From Crotophaga sulcirostris (Eukaryota; Chordata; Aves; Cuculiformes; Crotophagidae), in assembly GCA_013397455.1 (NCBI GenBank), contig VYZB01000530.1, forward strand, positions 1-64,000: a stretch of 64,000 nt of DNA, written 5' to 3'. This document shows positions 11,962-25,609 of the stretch, in pieces. Within the stretch, counting starts at the first letter, position 1; every line of letters begins with the position of its first letter. The translations under genes and the position numbers were made by a program. The notes under the pieces are model-generated. The model did no database searches and was not told the DNA's origin. It was given only the letters and a program-made list of their open reading frames with translations.

Positions 11962-13072
11962 TTTTTCTCTTTCTCCTTTTGTTGTTAGTTTAATGACATG
12001 TTGACTCAATCAACCAGGCAGTCAGCTGGATTTTTTTTCTCTTTCACTGTAATAAAGCCTATTCAAAATTATATGCTACTCTCTTAAATTTAAATATGTC
12101 CCATTTACCAAAGCTTTCTATCATATTCTATTCACTGATAGATGTTTGCTATTAAAGACTTCTCTAGATTTCTGAGAAGATACCCTGGACACTGTGCTTC
12201 CCAGTGAAGAGGAAAACTCATTAGTCCATTTCAAATAAATCTTGATTGCTTGTGCTTCATCCATAGGCAAGAGAAGTCCTTACAGCATCCTAAAGACATC
12301 CTAAAGCTAAAGACAGGATATAGGTTGTTTACAGCAAAAGCAGAACATTTTGAAGGTTCCCTCTATCAACTCCAGACACTGAATAACTGAATATAAGATT
12401 AATTTATCCTCTGCTCACTTGATCACAATTTCAGTTTAGAGCAGAGCTGCCAGCAAATATGGAGACATTTATTATTTATTCTGGAATCACTTATATTGTA
12501 CAGAAGTAATCTCAGTGATATTAATTACTTAGTCTGTAACTATCACGGACTTTCTTGTTTACATGTAGGGGTTGGATATGAGTCAATATAATCACCCTAG
12601 TTATTACTGAAATCCAGGGTACATTCTTCTCAAGCCATTATTTTTTACCTTTGGATCAATATCAAGTCCTATAGAAACTAAGCCAGACTTCACAAGGTCC
12701 AGGAAGCTGCATGGCCCTTCCACACTAATCTATGGAAGAATGGCTGGAAGTCTAACACTTCAAAGATTTATAGACCTTTCTGAGCAATATACAGCTTTGG
12801 ACAATTATAATGTTTCAGTGGAATGCTTCCACTTAAGTAAAAGAGATCAGTAGTCACTTCCTGTTCTGCTAATGCTCTATTTCTAACATCTCAAAGCCAA
12901 GTGAAGCAGAGATTTGCTGTAGTAGCTATATACGTTTTTTCAAACTTTTCTTTTCTTCACCGCCCCCTCCCCCCCGACCCCCAGGCTTTACTCTTATATT
13001 TCCTGAGAAGTTTGAGAACTGAAACGTCAGTTCAAGTTCTCCTTGTACATAAAGCTCCACGATTTTCTTTGA
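11962..13072. other. AT-rich single-copy DNA
   Basis: No gene or repeat family was recognised, apart from a C-rich run at 12963-12982. Confidence 0.55.
12963..12982 (-). other. potential G-quadruplex (minus strand)
   Basis: The plus strand has C5-T-C7-GA-C5. On the minus strand these give guanine runs of 5, 7 and 5, and the run of 7 can supply two tracts. It lies about 90 bases left of a CR1 3' end. Confidence 0.55.
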
Positions 13073-13421
13073 TATCATAGAGTCATAGAATCGTATTGTT
13101 TGGAAAAGACCTTTGAGATCATTGAGTCCAACCCTTAACCTAGCACTGCCATCACTTAACCATGTCTCTACCATATCTACATGTCTTTCGAAGACATCCA
13201 GGGATGGTGACTCAACCACTTTCCTAGACAGCCTTTTCTAATGCTTGGCAACCTTTTTGGTGAAGATTTTTTTCCTAATATCCAGTTTAAACCTCCCCTG
13301 GCTGCAACTTGAGGCCATTTCCGGTTGTCTTATCTCTTCTTACTTGGGAGAAGAGACTGACACCCATGTCGCTAAAACCTCCTTTCAGGTAGTTGTAGCG
13401 TGGTCAGGTCTCCCCTAAGAC
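13073..13421 (-). mobile_element. CR1 LINE, 5'-truncated
   Basis: A minus-strand CR1 with its 3' tail at the left (ATCATAGAGTCATAGAATCG). It continues through the complement of the 3' UTR (GACCTTTGAGATCATTGAGT, GGGATGGTGACTCAACCACT) and breaks off at GTCAGGTCTCCCCTAAG, which is the end of ORF2. About 350 bases survive. It belongs to the same broad subfamily as the long copy at 38168, which shares these blocks at higher quality. Confidence 0.93.
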
Positions 13422-16400
13422 AAAATGTTAGGTCCAACATATAAATGAACTCAAGTACTTTATTTCAAACTCTTATCCGAAAACTCCGTTTCAGATTCGA
13501 AGGCAGAATGTGACTAAAATTTTGTAGGCATTGCTAATTTTTTACTTTGCGCTTATGTAAGCATACAAAGTCACAGCTTTCTCATGTCCAAAGCTAAACT
13601 AATCTTAAATATCCTGAGGGGCCCTACACTCAGTTCAGGCCCTAGAAACATACAAAATTCTTCCTCAGTCCCAAAAAGGGCTTCTTACTTATAGAATACT
13701 ATGCAAATATTTGAAGCACCTACACAGGTTTGTGGTACACTCCAAATGATGTGGGAGATCCTCCCTTTATAAACATAGCTAAAGGAATTATTTTGTTATA
13801 GGTGGCACCAACTCTTATGGAAAAGCCTATTTGTTACAGCATTCATGGCTGTGAGGCTCAGAGTAAGTTGCTTCCTCTTCTTGAAGGAGACTTATTTCCT
13901 ACCGACCAGGAAGGAGCCCTTTTGAGAAAAAACCCAAAGGCTTTTCCTGGAAAGGTCAATATTGTCCATTCTCTCAAATCTCTACCATGAAACAGGAGAA
14001 AAAAAAAATGTCTTGGCAAAACCACCAACTCAAGACGTTCTTTAGGGTGCTGCGATTGTCAGGTGGGTGAAGATGAGGGTAATCCACTTCAGAGATCAAA
14101 TTTAAGAATTTCCGTTCCTAATTATATGTTTAGTTACTTTTATTTAATAGCACCTCCAGTGTGCTGATTTCAGATGTCTCTCAGATTAGGATGTGGATCC
14201 CTTGGGCTACAACTCTGATTTAACTTTCCAACTTTCCATGCAAACTATGGGGGATCTAAAGAAATAACATAATATTTTGGATCTCATTAAGGTTTTACAT
14301 TGCCTACATCTATTAAATCTGACACTTAGAAGTCAGTGTTGCTATTAACTCTGTTTTGAAGGCCTCTGAGATTGTAAAATGACTAATTGCATGCCAAGTT
14401 GAAAGCGAGGGTCTTAGGTTGGGAGAAAACTCAAATGAAAATAGAAATATATTGTTCCAAAGAGCTAAGTATTTTCTCTACTTGATTTCTGTTGCACCAT
14501 TTAAGCTGTTTAAGCCAACACATTACTTTATTTACAATGCATCACTACAATATTTATCATTCTAATCAAATCTGCAGCTGGTTTTCTTAACTGGAGATTC
14601 AGTACTGGTTCCTTCATAAACTGCACTGAATCTTCTTAAATTTAAATATAGTGCTCAAGACAATATGCTCATCAAAAAAAAAAAAGCTCGTTCTGTTTCC
14701 ATTTTAAGGGATGTGTTTTCTGCATGTTAATGTTGAGTTCTATAATGTTTTCCCTTGAAATATCATATAGACTGTATTTTCTTAGAAAATATGTCATAAT
14801 GTTTTCTGATATTTTTAGATGAGTTAAAGTGCATATCTGTTCTTAATCTATTCCCTCTGCCGAGGCAATATACATCCTCAGCAGCATATTTAACCAAATG
14901 GATTTTTTTCCTTAGCAGATCAAACTGAGTTCTGCTGCAGGCACAGAACTTCCTATTTAAATGACAAATGTCTCTGCGTGCAGATTTGAAAACTCACTTA
15001 TTGACTCTTTCATCTTGTGCAAACAAATAATCAGCCCATCACCACTATGGTGGGGAAAGTGGAAGAATAAAAGGAAAAAGGAATTTTTGGGAGTACTGCC
15101 AAATATTGCATTACTTGGAATGAAAAATGACTTGTTTGCTGTTAATCTTGCCATTATACACAGACAGAAGACAGCAATGCTGAGAAAGAACGAAGAAAAA
15201 TCTACAAAGACTCTGTAATACCAAATATTTCTTCACGCTTAGATGACAGTGAGATTTTATTTTTTTTTCTCAAATGACAGCAGAGAAGTCCTTATTTTTA
15301 ACAACCTATTTTAAGATGTTTTCACAATTAAAATCTGAAACCTGTTTATTTAAGAAATTGTCAGTTTGGTCTTCAAGTGTCCAAAGAGTTTAAATATAGT
15401 ATCATTTAGGTATCCCTTAAATAGTCTGAAGTTATCCTGTTTCTAAATGATATTTTGTTTAGATAAAGCCTGTATATGTATAAAGGTAGTGAATGTGAGA
15501 CATCCCATATATTTTGTTGTTCCTGTTATTTTGTTTGGTTTTATAGTGAATTGTTACAAGGAAAATTAAAAATCAATATGATCTAAAGAAAATTATGTCT
15601 GAGTGGTCTTTTTTATATAACAATGCTTTTAAATATGTTATGCTGAACAACATTTACAGGGTAAAAAAAACCAGAGGAATTGCTCAAGGAATATGGTGCT
15701 AATCAGTGTATGTAAAAGTAATCTTCAGGTGAGGTAGGTCCATAAGGAAGAAAACATATACTGCAAGTTTTAGGGGTAATCTGCAGCTACTATTGTTACA
15801 AAAAACACCTGCCTAGAGTGAATAAAAAGATCCATGGAACTGCATTGGTAAATGTTGATTTGGGATCTGGACAAATCAGATGCTGCTTCTTCAAGAATAG
15901 CTTGTTCTTTTCTTACAAATATTTTGTGTTTCCTCTAAATTAAAAATAAAACGCTTCATGAAAGCAACTGGAAGTTACATGTTACACCAAAGTCTCTGAG
16001 ACGCAGGTTCAGTGAAACTGCTGTGTTCTAAATTCAGCTATTCCAGCTGTAATCAGTTTCTCAACACAGTAGAGACACACAGATACGCAGTTACAGATTA
16101 ACTTTGCTCCAGTTTAAGACTAAAATCTGTATTCTTTAGAGTTAAAATTTGCATTTACAAGTGCAAAGTCTTACAAACGTAAGTCTTCTTTCACAACTAA
16201 ACTGTATTGTAATAGAGAGAGGTAGGAGAACGGATGTTTGCTATTAAATGACTAAATTTTAGGGAATATAAGTCATTACTATGAAGCAGTTTATTTACAA
16301 TGCACAGGAAGACACACCTGAAGAAAGTAAATAATATCTTAGCTCTAAATCTCATAGTAAATAATAAGTTTGCAAACTAGGAGGCAGCAGTCTGTTCATC

Positions 16401-19400
16401 TTAGATACTATTGGTGACTCTGTATTTTCATTTCTGCATATAAATCACTTAAGCTAAGTCACCTGCATTTTTAAACATTGTAGAAACCCCCAAACTCTTA
16501 TTGGAAAGCAATATCAAATACATTGCTAAGTCATACTGCAAAAAGTTCACAGTAACATGAAAAATTAATGTTTCTGAATCCATATGGAGGATGAAAATGT
16601 ATGTATATGCAAGAACTGCAAGCATGTATCTACAGAGTGGTTAAATGAATGCTGTCAGAATACTCTGTGTTACTCTTTTTGAATATCTTCTTTTAAATGT
16701 AGATTTTGAGTTTGACTTCATCAATTCATATACTACTACTTCAATAGGTATACTGATTACAGTAAATGTTAAGATAATCTTAGACAGTTGTGACACAGAC
16801 ATTTTACTTCTACTTCAAAAAGCTTCGCCTATTACCCCAATAATTTTTCTGTTCATTAAGGAAAACTTTTAAATCCTCAACATTAATTATCTTTTGCATT
16901 TTCTTTCCTAAGAATAGTAGTGATTCTGCTGCCTACTTACAAATCTATTAGCAAGTTTGTGTAGACGATACAGGGTCTAAGATGAGAAAGAAATTTGGAA
17001 AGGTTATTTATTTACTTACTGTAATTAAAAAGTGTAAAAATATAACAAATGAAATTCCCTGAATAAAGTCATACTGTGTGTTTAAAAGATCTCAAATAAT
17101 GTTGTACTTGTCCCTTCAGAATCAACAGGGAACTTTTCCCTCTTTCAGTGAGAGGAATAAGTTAATTCAAAGGAAAAGCAAATAAAATATATATATGATA
17201 AAATATAATCCAGACGGCAACTTTTTCTTTCAGATATACTGATATAAAATAAATATTATCTCATTAGTTTCTTTCTTGATGCTGTTTGTTTCTTGGAATC
17301 GAGTAATGTTTAGCCCATAAGACCTGTTACAGCCATATAACTCAACTGATTGAAATGGGAATGATCCATTACACTAGCATAAGTTAGAGTTTGAATATAG
17401 TCTTTCTTTTAAGTCTTCTGTAGGTACTTCTTGCAAGGCTAAAGAGGCTAGAAGAAAGTTATTTTGATGTGTCTTGTAGCCTCTGGAGAAATCTATAGCT
17501 GAACTAACCAAAAGAGTTTTATACACAATTATCCACAGACATTATTACTATTTCAGGTAGACACCACCTCAGTTCATAATTCATTCACTATTTACGAAAC
17601 TTTTAGCTTGCTTTCTTGGGTTCGCAAGGTAAATAAGTTAAGTTAATCAAAATCTCAGAGCTTTTGCTATCACTCAAGGACTCATAGAAAAAAATAATCT
17701 GTAGCTTGGGAATGCTGAAAGCCAAAAGTTGAACACTTTACATAATGATTGACGGCTCAGATATCTCATTTTACCTAGGCTGTAACCTATCTTCATCTGC
17801 TATGGTTGAATCATATGGGACATTATATATCATGGACGAACTCTTCAGTTTATTCAGGCAACCAGCCCATTAATGTGGAAGTTCAAATAGGTAAAAGCAT
17901 CAGCTAACTTCAGCAAGTGTTTTGCTTTAAGAAGACCTTCAATATCATGTGCCTCTAATGGCTATGAGTACATTTTAATCAGGGAAGCTCTCCCAATAAA
18001 CCTCAGTGAGAAGTCTTGTGTGATTGAGGACTACTCATGCAAGTATCTAGAATGCGGCAAAGCATAGGGTGGAATTTGAAGTGCAGAATAAATAAATGCA
18101 TTTTCTTGACTAACTGTCCAGTATTAGTATTCTAACAGTTTCTGCTTGATCATGCTTTTAAATAAATAAAATTTAAACTTGGAGAAGGAATTTTAATTTT
18201 AAATCCTGAACTAGTCAATCCATCACAAGGTACAATTTGCATATTATATGCCTGCTTGAATAAGCTATGTATTAGTCATGCTAATTTTCCACAGGCATTT
18301 GGGTCATCAAGAAGAATGATAAGCTGCAGTGAAAACAGGAAGGAAAAGATAGCTGAAAGAAGAGTTTTGTTTACCATTACCTTCTTTGCATAACTGGAAG
18401 TGTTATATATGAATAAAAAATACTTAATGCATTGAGACTCTGAAAATCTATGGTGATGTTTAGTAATCCTAGGAACAGAATGAAATTTTTGTGTGAGATT
18501 TTAAAAACACTTAAAGTTTAAAAACATGCTAAAAGGATTGAAATTTGGGAAGAACTGTATGCCTGAGTCCCCTACACTACTTTATAAATAATTTGCCTCA
18601 AGGTAGAGAATTAACTTGATATCATATTGAAGATTTAAATTACAACTTCCTCAGCAGCAATCTGGCAATGGAAAGGTAGACTGAGAGAGCCACAGAACAT
18701 GTACCCAGATCAATATTACTGGTATCACTACTATATATTTTCAACAAGAATTCAGAGACATTACTTCATATCGTGCTGTTAAATGTTATTCACCATTATT
18801 TATTATTCCAACATGCTGGCAGTAAAATGAACATTATTATAATATTAGTATAATACCTCTTAATGTACATTCTGTCTTGACAAGCTTGATACGTCTAGGT
18901 GTACAATCAATCTAAAATGTCAAAAGTAAATAATATACAAGGATCACAGAATGTTACAGAGGGTAGTGTAGCACTTTGATGGTAGAAAAGAAATAATGGA
19001 AAACCTCTGAATGGTAGATCAGTAGTCATAATACCTAATGGGGTATTGAACTGAAAGTCAGGCCAACTTAGGGTGGTTAACCTACATTAATTTCCCAATC
19101 GCAAAGCGACATGAAAAGAACAATAACTAGTACATCTTTCTGAAAAGATGACCAAGAAAGAAACTTCAGGAAATGTTTCCCTCTAGTTGTTAACAACTCC
19201 AAAGATGAATTTATCTATAATCAAAAAAACCAAATCACTGTTGAATTTTTTCTCTGATGGATCTTTTAGTATTATTTATAACTGTATGTTTTAACCAAAA
19301 TGCTGACTGCTCCTCTATTTCCTTATTTGTTTGTTTATTTATGAAAATCCTTAAGTGCCTTTTCTCTTAGAAAAAAATATTCAATGGCGTGTGTTCTGAA

Positions 19401-19547
19401 TGCAGAATTGCATATGTCTTGAAGAATCTGGAAGCTGCCTCATCTTTTCCAAACAACCTTTAAGTGTATAATTATCACACATGGCTGTGAGCTCACTAGG
19501 TATATTTAACTTCTTTTTGCTTTTGGTTTTCTTTTTTTTTTTTTTAG

Positions 19548-19554
19548 ATACCTG
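19548..19554 (+). other. candidate 7-nt microexon
   Basis: An uninterrupted run of about 15 T ends in AG at 19546-19547, then come seven bases (ATACCTG), then GTAAGT at 19555-19560. The acceptor has a pyrimidine-rich tract of more than 25 bases with a possible branch point (TTTAAC at 19505-19510), and the donor matches the consensus fully on the intron side. Microexons of this size exist in neural transcripts. With only seven bases and no homology the call rests on splice grammar alone, and chance is a serious alternative. Confidence 0.2.
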
Positions 19555-20088
19555 GTAAGTGACGTACTGACACTTCTTTTGTTAACCGAGTGCTTGTTTT
19601 TCTGCCGTTAATGCCCAAGTCATGTTAGTATGACTGGCAGCATTACAGAGACAGCTTTCTATTGAGTGCTGATATTGTGCTGCTTGAGTCTCCATGTCTA
19701 CTACACAGACTTGTTAATTGCATTACCTGGTATTCTGTTCCTTTCCTTTTCTTTCCCTTCTGCCTCTTTGACAGTCTGTCTTTGAAGCTGTTTCTACAAC
19801 ATGCATCACCATGATATGCATGACCTTACTAAGGTTAATGAATTTTTGTTTACTGTAAGACTTTCCTGAGCATAGTGAGTCACATAATGTACTGGTACCT
19901 CCATAAGGGAGGCAAGGAGGAAAGCAGGTTATGTTATGCAGGGGCAGATTTAAATTCCAGTGTGATGAATGTTCCTTATGTGTCTATATGCTTGGAATTC
20001 ATGTCTTTGTGATGAATAACTGAGAGTTTTCAAAAACCTCAATTTTTTGACTGACTGTTTTGGTTTTGTTTGTTTTTTTGTTTTCCAG

Positions 20089-20285
20089 GAGCTTATTACA
20101 GATTCCTTTATCCTTATTTTTAAACATTATTTTTAAATCATTTTGTAACACAAGCAGTTTACTGTGTTGGGTAATGGTTCTCACAGCTCTTCATAACACT
20201 TGTGAGATTCAGAGCAGCTGTTTTCATTACATACCTTTCCTTTTATTTCTGATGATTTTTCCAATAAAAATATGAATTGCATCCA
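20089..20285 (+). other. candidate terminal exon (strong 3' splice site plus poly(A) signal)
   Basis: A CTGAC branch-like motif near 20051, a T/G-rich tract of about 30 bases and TTTTCCAG ending at 20088 form a strong acceptor. AATAAA follows at 20263-20268, about 175 bases later. An open frame crosses the junction but is hydrophobic and unfamiliar. This could be the last exon of a non-coding transcript, but nothing proves transcription. Confidence 0.2.
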
Positions 20286-21197
20286 AAGTAAGACTTTCAT
20301 ATTTTATTTTCTTGCTGGAAAAGAAAGCTTTAAAGACATGCCTTGAAAACAAAGATGTAGAATTTTTCAGAATATTTGACTTACAGTTAGCATATAGGAA
20401 AATTAGTTTTGTTTTGTTTTTCTGTGCTTTTCAGTCTCAGATGGGAGTAAAGTGACCCAGATCTTCTGGAGGAGGATTGAAGGCAACACACAGAGAAAAA
20501 GTGCAGATTATATTGCAGTGTTATTGTTTCCTACCTTTCTGTGATTGCTTTGAGGGAGCTAGAGGCTTGAATTCTGAAGTCTTAGGTAAATCTTATACTA
20601 TGTTCTCAGCATAATATTAGCTCTCCTGTCAGTTACTAGCATTCACCCAGAAGGGATTGGCAGTACATATAGGTTGTGAGAACAGATTAGCAGTAATGGC
20701 AGTTAGCATTATTCATAAGACAGTGAAATATAATGGTTCTGTATGCATTCTATGAATCTTTGTATTTTTGTTTAATATAGTTATGTTCTTAAATTTTAGG
20801 ACATTGCCACTTGTGGTAGTAGACTTGATCAGAGAAACTTGAAAAACAGAGAATGACATTCTTTAGAATGCTCTGACATATTATAATAGTTTTCCTGCTT
20901 GTAAAATGATACGTTCTGATGTCCAGAAGCCACTAACTTTCTTCAGAGTATCATATTTTATTATATAAGTTGATTTTTGTCATTTGTTTACATTTTGGTG
21001 AATTAATTTTAGGGAGCAAATGTTGCATAACAGGAAATGAAAATAGTGCATTATTGAAATACTAACATTCAACTGAACAGGGATTTAAATAATTTTGAGA
21101 AACAATTTAAGCATCTAACCTGTGTTGATAAGTGTTTTGTTTTTAGAGAAATGGAAGATATGGTCAAACTACCAGAAGATTTCACATATTATTAAAA

Positions 21198-21668
21198 TTA
21201 GAATCAGATTTGTTGTTTGGATTGGAAGGGACACTTAAAGGCCATCTAGTCCACCCCCCGTGCAGTGAGCAGGGGGGACTCATTTTCAACTAAAGCGGGT
21301 TGCTCAGAGCCCTATCCAACCTGCTTCCAGACGCGGGGCATCTACCACCTCTTTGGCAACCTGTTCCAGTGTTTCACCACCTTCACTTTAAAAAAATTCT
21401 TCCTTGTATCTAGTCTAAATCTATCCTCCTTTGGTTTAAAACCATTACTCCTTATCCTATCATGTCAGGTCCTACTAAAAAGTCTGTCATCTTCCTTCTT
21501 ATAGGCCCTCGTTATATATTGAAAGGCCGCTCAATAAGGTCTCCCCAGAGCCTTCTCTTCTCCATGCAGAAGAAACCTAACTCTCTCAACCTTTCCTCAT
21601 AGGAGAAGTGTTCGATCCCCCTGATCATTTTGACCCACTCCAACAGGTCCATGTCTTTCCTGTGTTGA
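21198..21668 (-). mobile_element. CR1 LINE, 5'-truncated
   Basis: A minus-strand CR1 of about 470 bases. From the left it shows GGATTGGAAGGGACACTTAA, AGGCCATCTAGTCCA, the CAGTGAGCAGGG block and TCTTCTCCATGCAGAAG, ending at TTCCTGTGTTGAGG. The octamer tail is worn away. The last ~80 codons of ORF2 survive only in pieces. It matches the 6578-7152 subfamily (TTTAAAACCATTACTCCT) more than the 13073 and 38168 subfamily. Confidence 0.92.
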
Positions 21669-24600
21669 GGACAAGTAGGAGAGATGATCAAGTCCTTTTT
21701 CCCTAACTCCTCTTTGTGTTCATTTTGCAAGTTAACTTTCATTTCTTGGCCTGTCATATGTAACCAGCCCTTGCTTTGACTGATACAGCCCTCTCATCTG
21801 TTTGTTTTTTAACTTACATGGAAGCACTATACAGCAATATCCATCATAAGTACAGAAATAGAGATTAGTGATAGAAAGAAAGTGCTTTAGTATATCCTGC
21901 TCCCAGGATTCAGAATGTTCAAAACCACAAAAATAGGTACAGTCCCTGCCCATGTGAATTTTAATGGGATATAGGATTTGTAGGAGATTCAGGAGGAAGA
22001 GAAAGAAGAGGGACAATAAATAAGCCTTACAAAATCCTCACTAAGATATACTGTTTTGGAGCATTTTTATGTATGTTCTGTTGCATGTGTTGTGTTGTCC
22101 AGACTAGTGCTAAGTGCTAGATTGCCTGCATGATGATCCTTCACAGGAAATTGATATTCCAAGGTTCACTGAAACAGGTAAGAACAGGCCAGAAAGTCCT
22201 TGACCAGGTAACAGCCATCTTTCTCTTTTCTAATAAGCAACAAGTACATATTCTTCTCTCATGCTGTGTTGGCAAAGAATAACCCTTATTGTTCTTGTTT
22301 TGGACAATATTCTTCTCTTGATAAACATCCACTTTGTTATGTTGCCCTTTCATGTCACTATAAAAACAGGACGAAGATTTTAGTGAGACATTTAAAACCC
22401 AGGTGGGAGTGTACCTCCAAGTCTTCCTAGGGTAAGAGCTTCTCCTTGATTTGTCTTAAAAACACATCAAAACAGTTTTGTTCGCTGGGGGAGCAGAGAG
22501 AAGAACACTTGGCTAAAAGTGCACCATTCGAAAAAGAGACAACCAGCAGCCAGCTTAGTTCAGGTTTAGGGACTTGCTCATCCAGGAACAATGATGCAAT
22601 GGTTCGACTTTGATGCAGGACTAAGGTCAGCAGCTACTAAAGTGGAAGAGTGTGTGTAACACCACCAGTCAGCAAGCAAGCATTCAGAATTAATGCCTCA
22701 AAGTTTGATGCATTATAAAATCACTAGGTGTGTGTTCCCTTGACTTTTCTTCAGTATTCTGTTGTAATGATGATAGGTACATTTTTTGAAATTCGTATAA
22801 TAGGCTTCCTTGTTAGCTTCTAAGCTTTGAATATCCTTTCATCATTTCTGGCAGCATTATCAGAAGAACTCTTAAATGGGTATGGCACAGTATTTATAAA
22901 AAATATGCAAAGTCATGAGTTGAGGCATGTTCAAATATCCATTTGAAAGATTATTTCTTTCATACAACAATAACAACTTTCCTGCGATATTGATGTGCTC
23001 TGCATTTTAAATGTTGGGATCTTAATTTCACTGATATACTCTATATCTTTAAAAAAAAAGAAAACCAGTAATGCCTGAGGTGCCTGTGAAAAACAGATTC
23101 AGCAACAGAAAAGAAGGAAATTTTCCTCCTGTTTCTTTTCCAAATTGATATGATCTATGAAGGATTAAAGGGGTGCAAATGAGCCACATTAGTAGTTGAG
23201 ATAATTTATTGGGATTTTTTGAGTAATACCTTACTCCCTGTTAGAATGTGATGATCCAGATAACGCTCTATATCTTCTCTCTTAAACTGTTGTTGTGGCT
23301 TTGACAGCAAAGACTGAATTTTTTTGTGAAATTGAATGTTGCAGAAATTTTGTGAGCATTAACATTGGTGCACTTATTTCTTCCAGGACAGAAAGAAGAA
23401 ATCTGAAATTCCAGAATTTCTAAGAGTACAAGTCCTTTTTTCCTATCCTTTAAAACACTCAGAATTCATAGCTTTTGAAATATGCAAAATTTTAAGTAGA
23501 ATAATTTATAGACTACTGAACACAAATGTTACACTACACAGAAAGACAGTAAACTGAATATTATTTTAATATCCAGTTATGGAAAGGAAATAGAAAAGCA
23601 TGTCATCGCTTTTCATGTCCATGATGAATGATCTGCTGATAAGCCATAGATTAGCCCTGAGAGATTCCTTAGTCATTAACAAAGATCAAGTATTGAAATA
23701 GATTTTTTTATTATTTTCTAAANNNNNNNNNNNNNNNNNNNNNNNNNNNNNNTAGTACTCACAAGTCTAGATTATTTTCTAGGAAACTGTTTTCTGATAG
23801 ATGTATGACAAATTTACCAGATAAGTGAAAGAATTTTTTAGAACACAAGTATCTTTAGAGCATTAAGTTAAAATATGCTACCTTAAGATAGGCCTATACT
23901 AATGTTTTCCATGGAAAGAAACACATGCACTGAATGAAAGCTATTAAGAAACCAGTTCTATGATAAAGGCTATGTTTTAAAAGACATTACCACTAAGACA
24001 ATTTGTCCTTTTCCTTCTTCCGATCAGATGTGCTACCATGTTTTATATAAATAAGGTATCTATGTTTTTAAGAGAAACTCTTGTAACATAACTAAGAGAA
24101 AAAGGGAATCCAAAAATGATGGTGATATACTCTAAGCAGCTCACAATCCAAATCTGAAAAACAATCATATGGCAAATAATAAACAATTATTAATATTTCA
24201 AGAAACATTTGCTTGTATTAAACCTGGAAGTATTTAAGAGTCATGCTACATCTTCTACATATTTCTTCCAATTAAAACAAAACGTAGAATGCAACTGCTA
24301 AGTTGCATATGAAAATAGAAAAGAACAGTCTTATTAGACTGTATAGGCAAGTAGAATGTCTACAGTAATTTATGCACACTGTAGTTTGCAACTTCTTAGT
24401 CTCCCTCACTCTGATATTTAAAGATGAGCATAAGTCTCTCTAAAACTCTTCTTTGTTTAACTGAACCTTAACTATGTAAATGTTAATATAAAACTTATAG
24501 CTCAAGACTGAGAAAACTAAGAGGTGATATGAATGGATAGATACACTAATTACATTCCTGGGTATTTATGTAATTTTCTGCCTACTTGTAAGAAAAGAAA

Positions 24601-25609
24601 AAAGAAGCTACAACACTATTTTGTACAGAGGAAGTGGGTATTTTCAGCTCAAGATAAGAGACATGCAGAATGTGGCAGTTTATGTTCACTGGCACTTCAC
24701 ATGGTTCTTATCTTTGTTTGTATTTCTTTCCTCATATGTCAATTTGTATTTAGGATATAATGACAGAAAAATAAAGTGGAACACATAGAGGTGAACCCTC
24801 CACCTTGGTGACTTGTATCTATGCTGATGCAATTTTATAGACTTTGTTACGACAGCACAGGGAGTCAGGTTCCCCAAATTCTGTTTGGTTTCCATTCAAA
24901 AGCATAAATCTTTCTCCAGTGCTAGAAAAACAGCTCAGGTATATCCACATTTGGTTCTAATTCACTATCACATTTACAAGTCAGAAAAGCTTTCTAAAAT
25001 GAATGATGAATGAATCATTTTCTGTCAATCATATGATAAGCTAGCTGCAAAAACCCGATATGTATCTATTTATATCTCAGATCTTCACTGCTAACTTCCA
25101 TAAAATATAAGAGAAGTAAAGGACCCACAGATGGTTGATAATGTACGTGACAACCAAAGGAGCAAAATTATTATGAAATGTTTTTGTTTTAAAAAATCAA
25201 AGTAGTTTAAGAGAGTAGTTATAGTCCCAGCTTCAATACTGCAGAAGCCCTTTGCAATAGAGCCCCAGTGATTTCACAGCAGAGTGGGAACAGAGCACTG
25301 CTCCTGCATGTAACCTTCATATCAGGAGTTCATCTGTCTGTGCTCCAAAACCCATTTTGTGAAAGTATTGTCCTATGTTCTTGGCTTAGTTTTATTGGGC
25401 AAATAGTTTATTGAGAAAAAAAGATATAAGGGAGTACATAAAGCAAGCCACGCAATAGAAGGGAATCAAAACCACAAAAGTGCAGTTGCTAAGCTGGAAA
25501 TTGCTAACAGGTGAAGGATTCACAAGGAAAATACTGGCATGAGATGATGTAAATCCCTGAGAAGAAATGCAGTGAATCAGAAAAGAGAAAGTCTGCAACA
25601 TGAAGGATC
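21669..25609. other. AT-rich single-copy DNA with an assembly gap
   Basis: No gene or repeat family was recognised. The gap at 23723-23752 lies inside. A moderately GC-rich patch at 22400-22660 is unclassified. Confidence 0.5.
23723..23752. other. assembly gap (30 N)
   Basis: A run of 30 undetermined bases. Confidence 0.99.

Larger units (their letters stand above)
13422..21197. other. AT-rich single-copy DNA, nearly 8 kb
   Basis: No recognisable protein domain, RNA gene or repeat family. The stretch immediately right of the CR1 (13422-13660) is slightly richer in GC and unclassified. Candidate splice signals at 19546-19560 and 20087-20268 are listed separately. Confidence 0.5.

Noticed and set aside
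13422..13660. GC-richer stretch next to a CR1, with AAATAAAGTACTT on the minus strand, as an LTR
   Set aside because: No end motifs, duplications or known blocks were found, so it was left as unclassified single-copy DNA.
22147..22177. 31-base exon between CACAG and CAG-GTAAGA
   Set aside because: The donor is good, but the acceptor has a weak pyrimidine tract and no other support exists.
22590..22625. GGTTCGACTTT as a tRNA T-arm
   Set aside because: No acceptor stem, D-arm or anticodon arm could be fitted around it.
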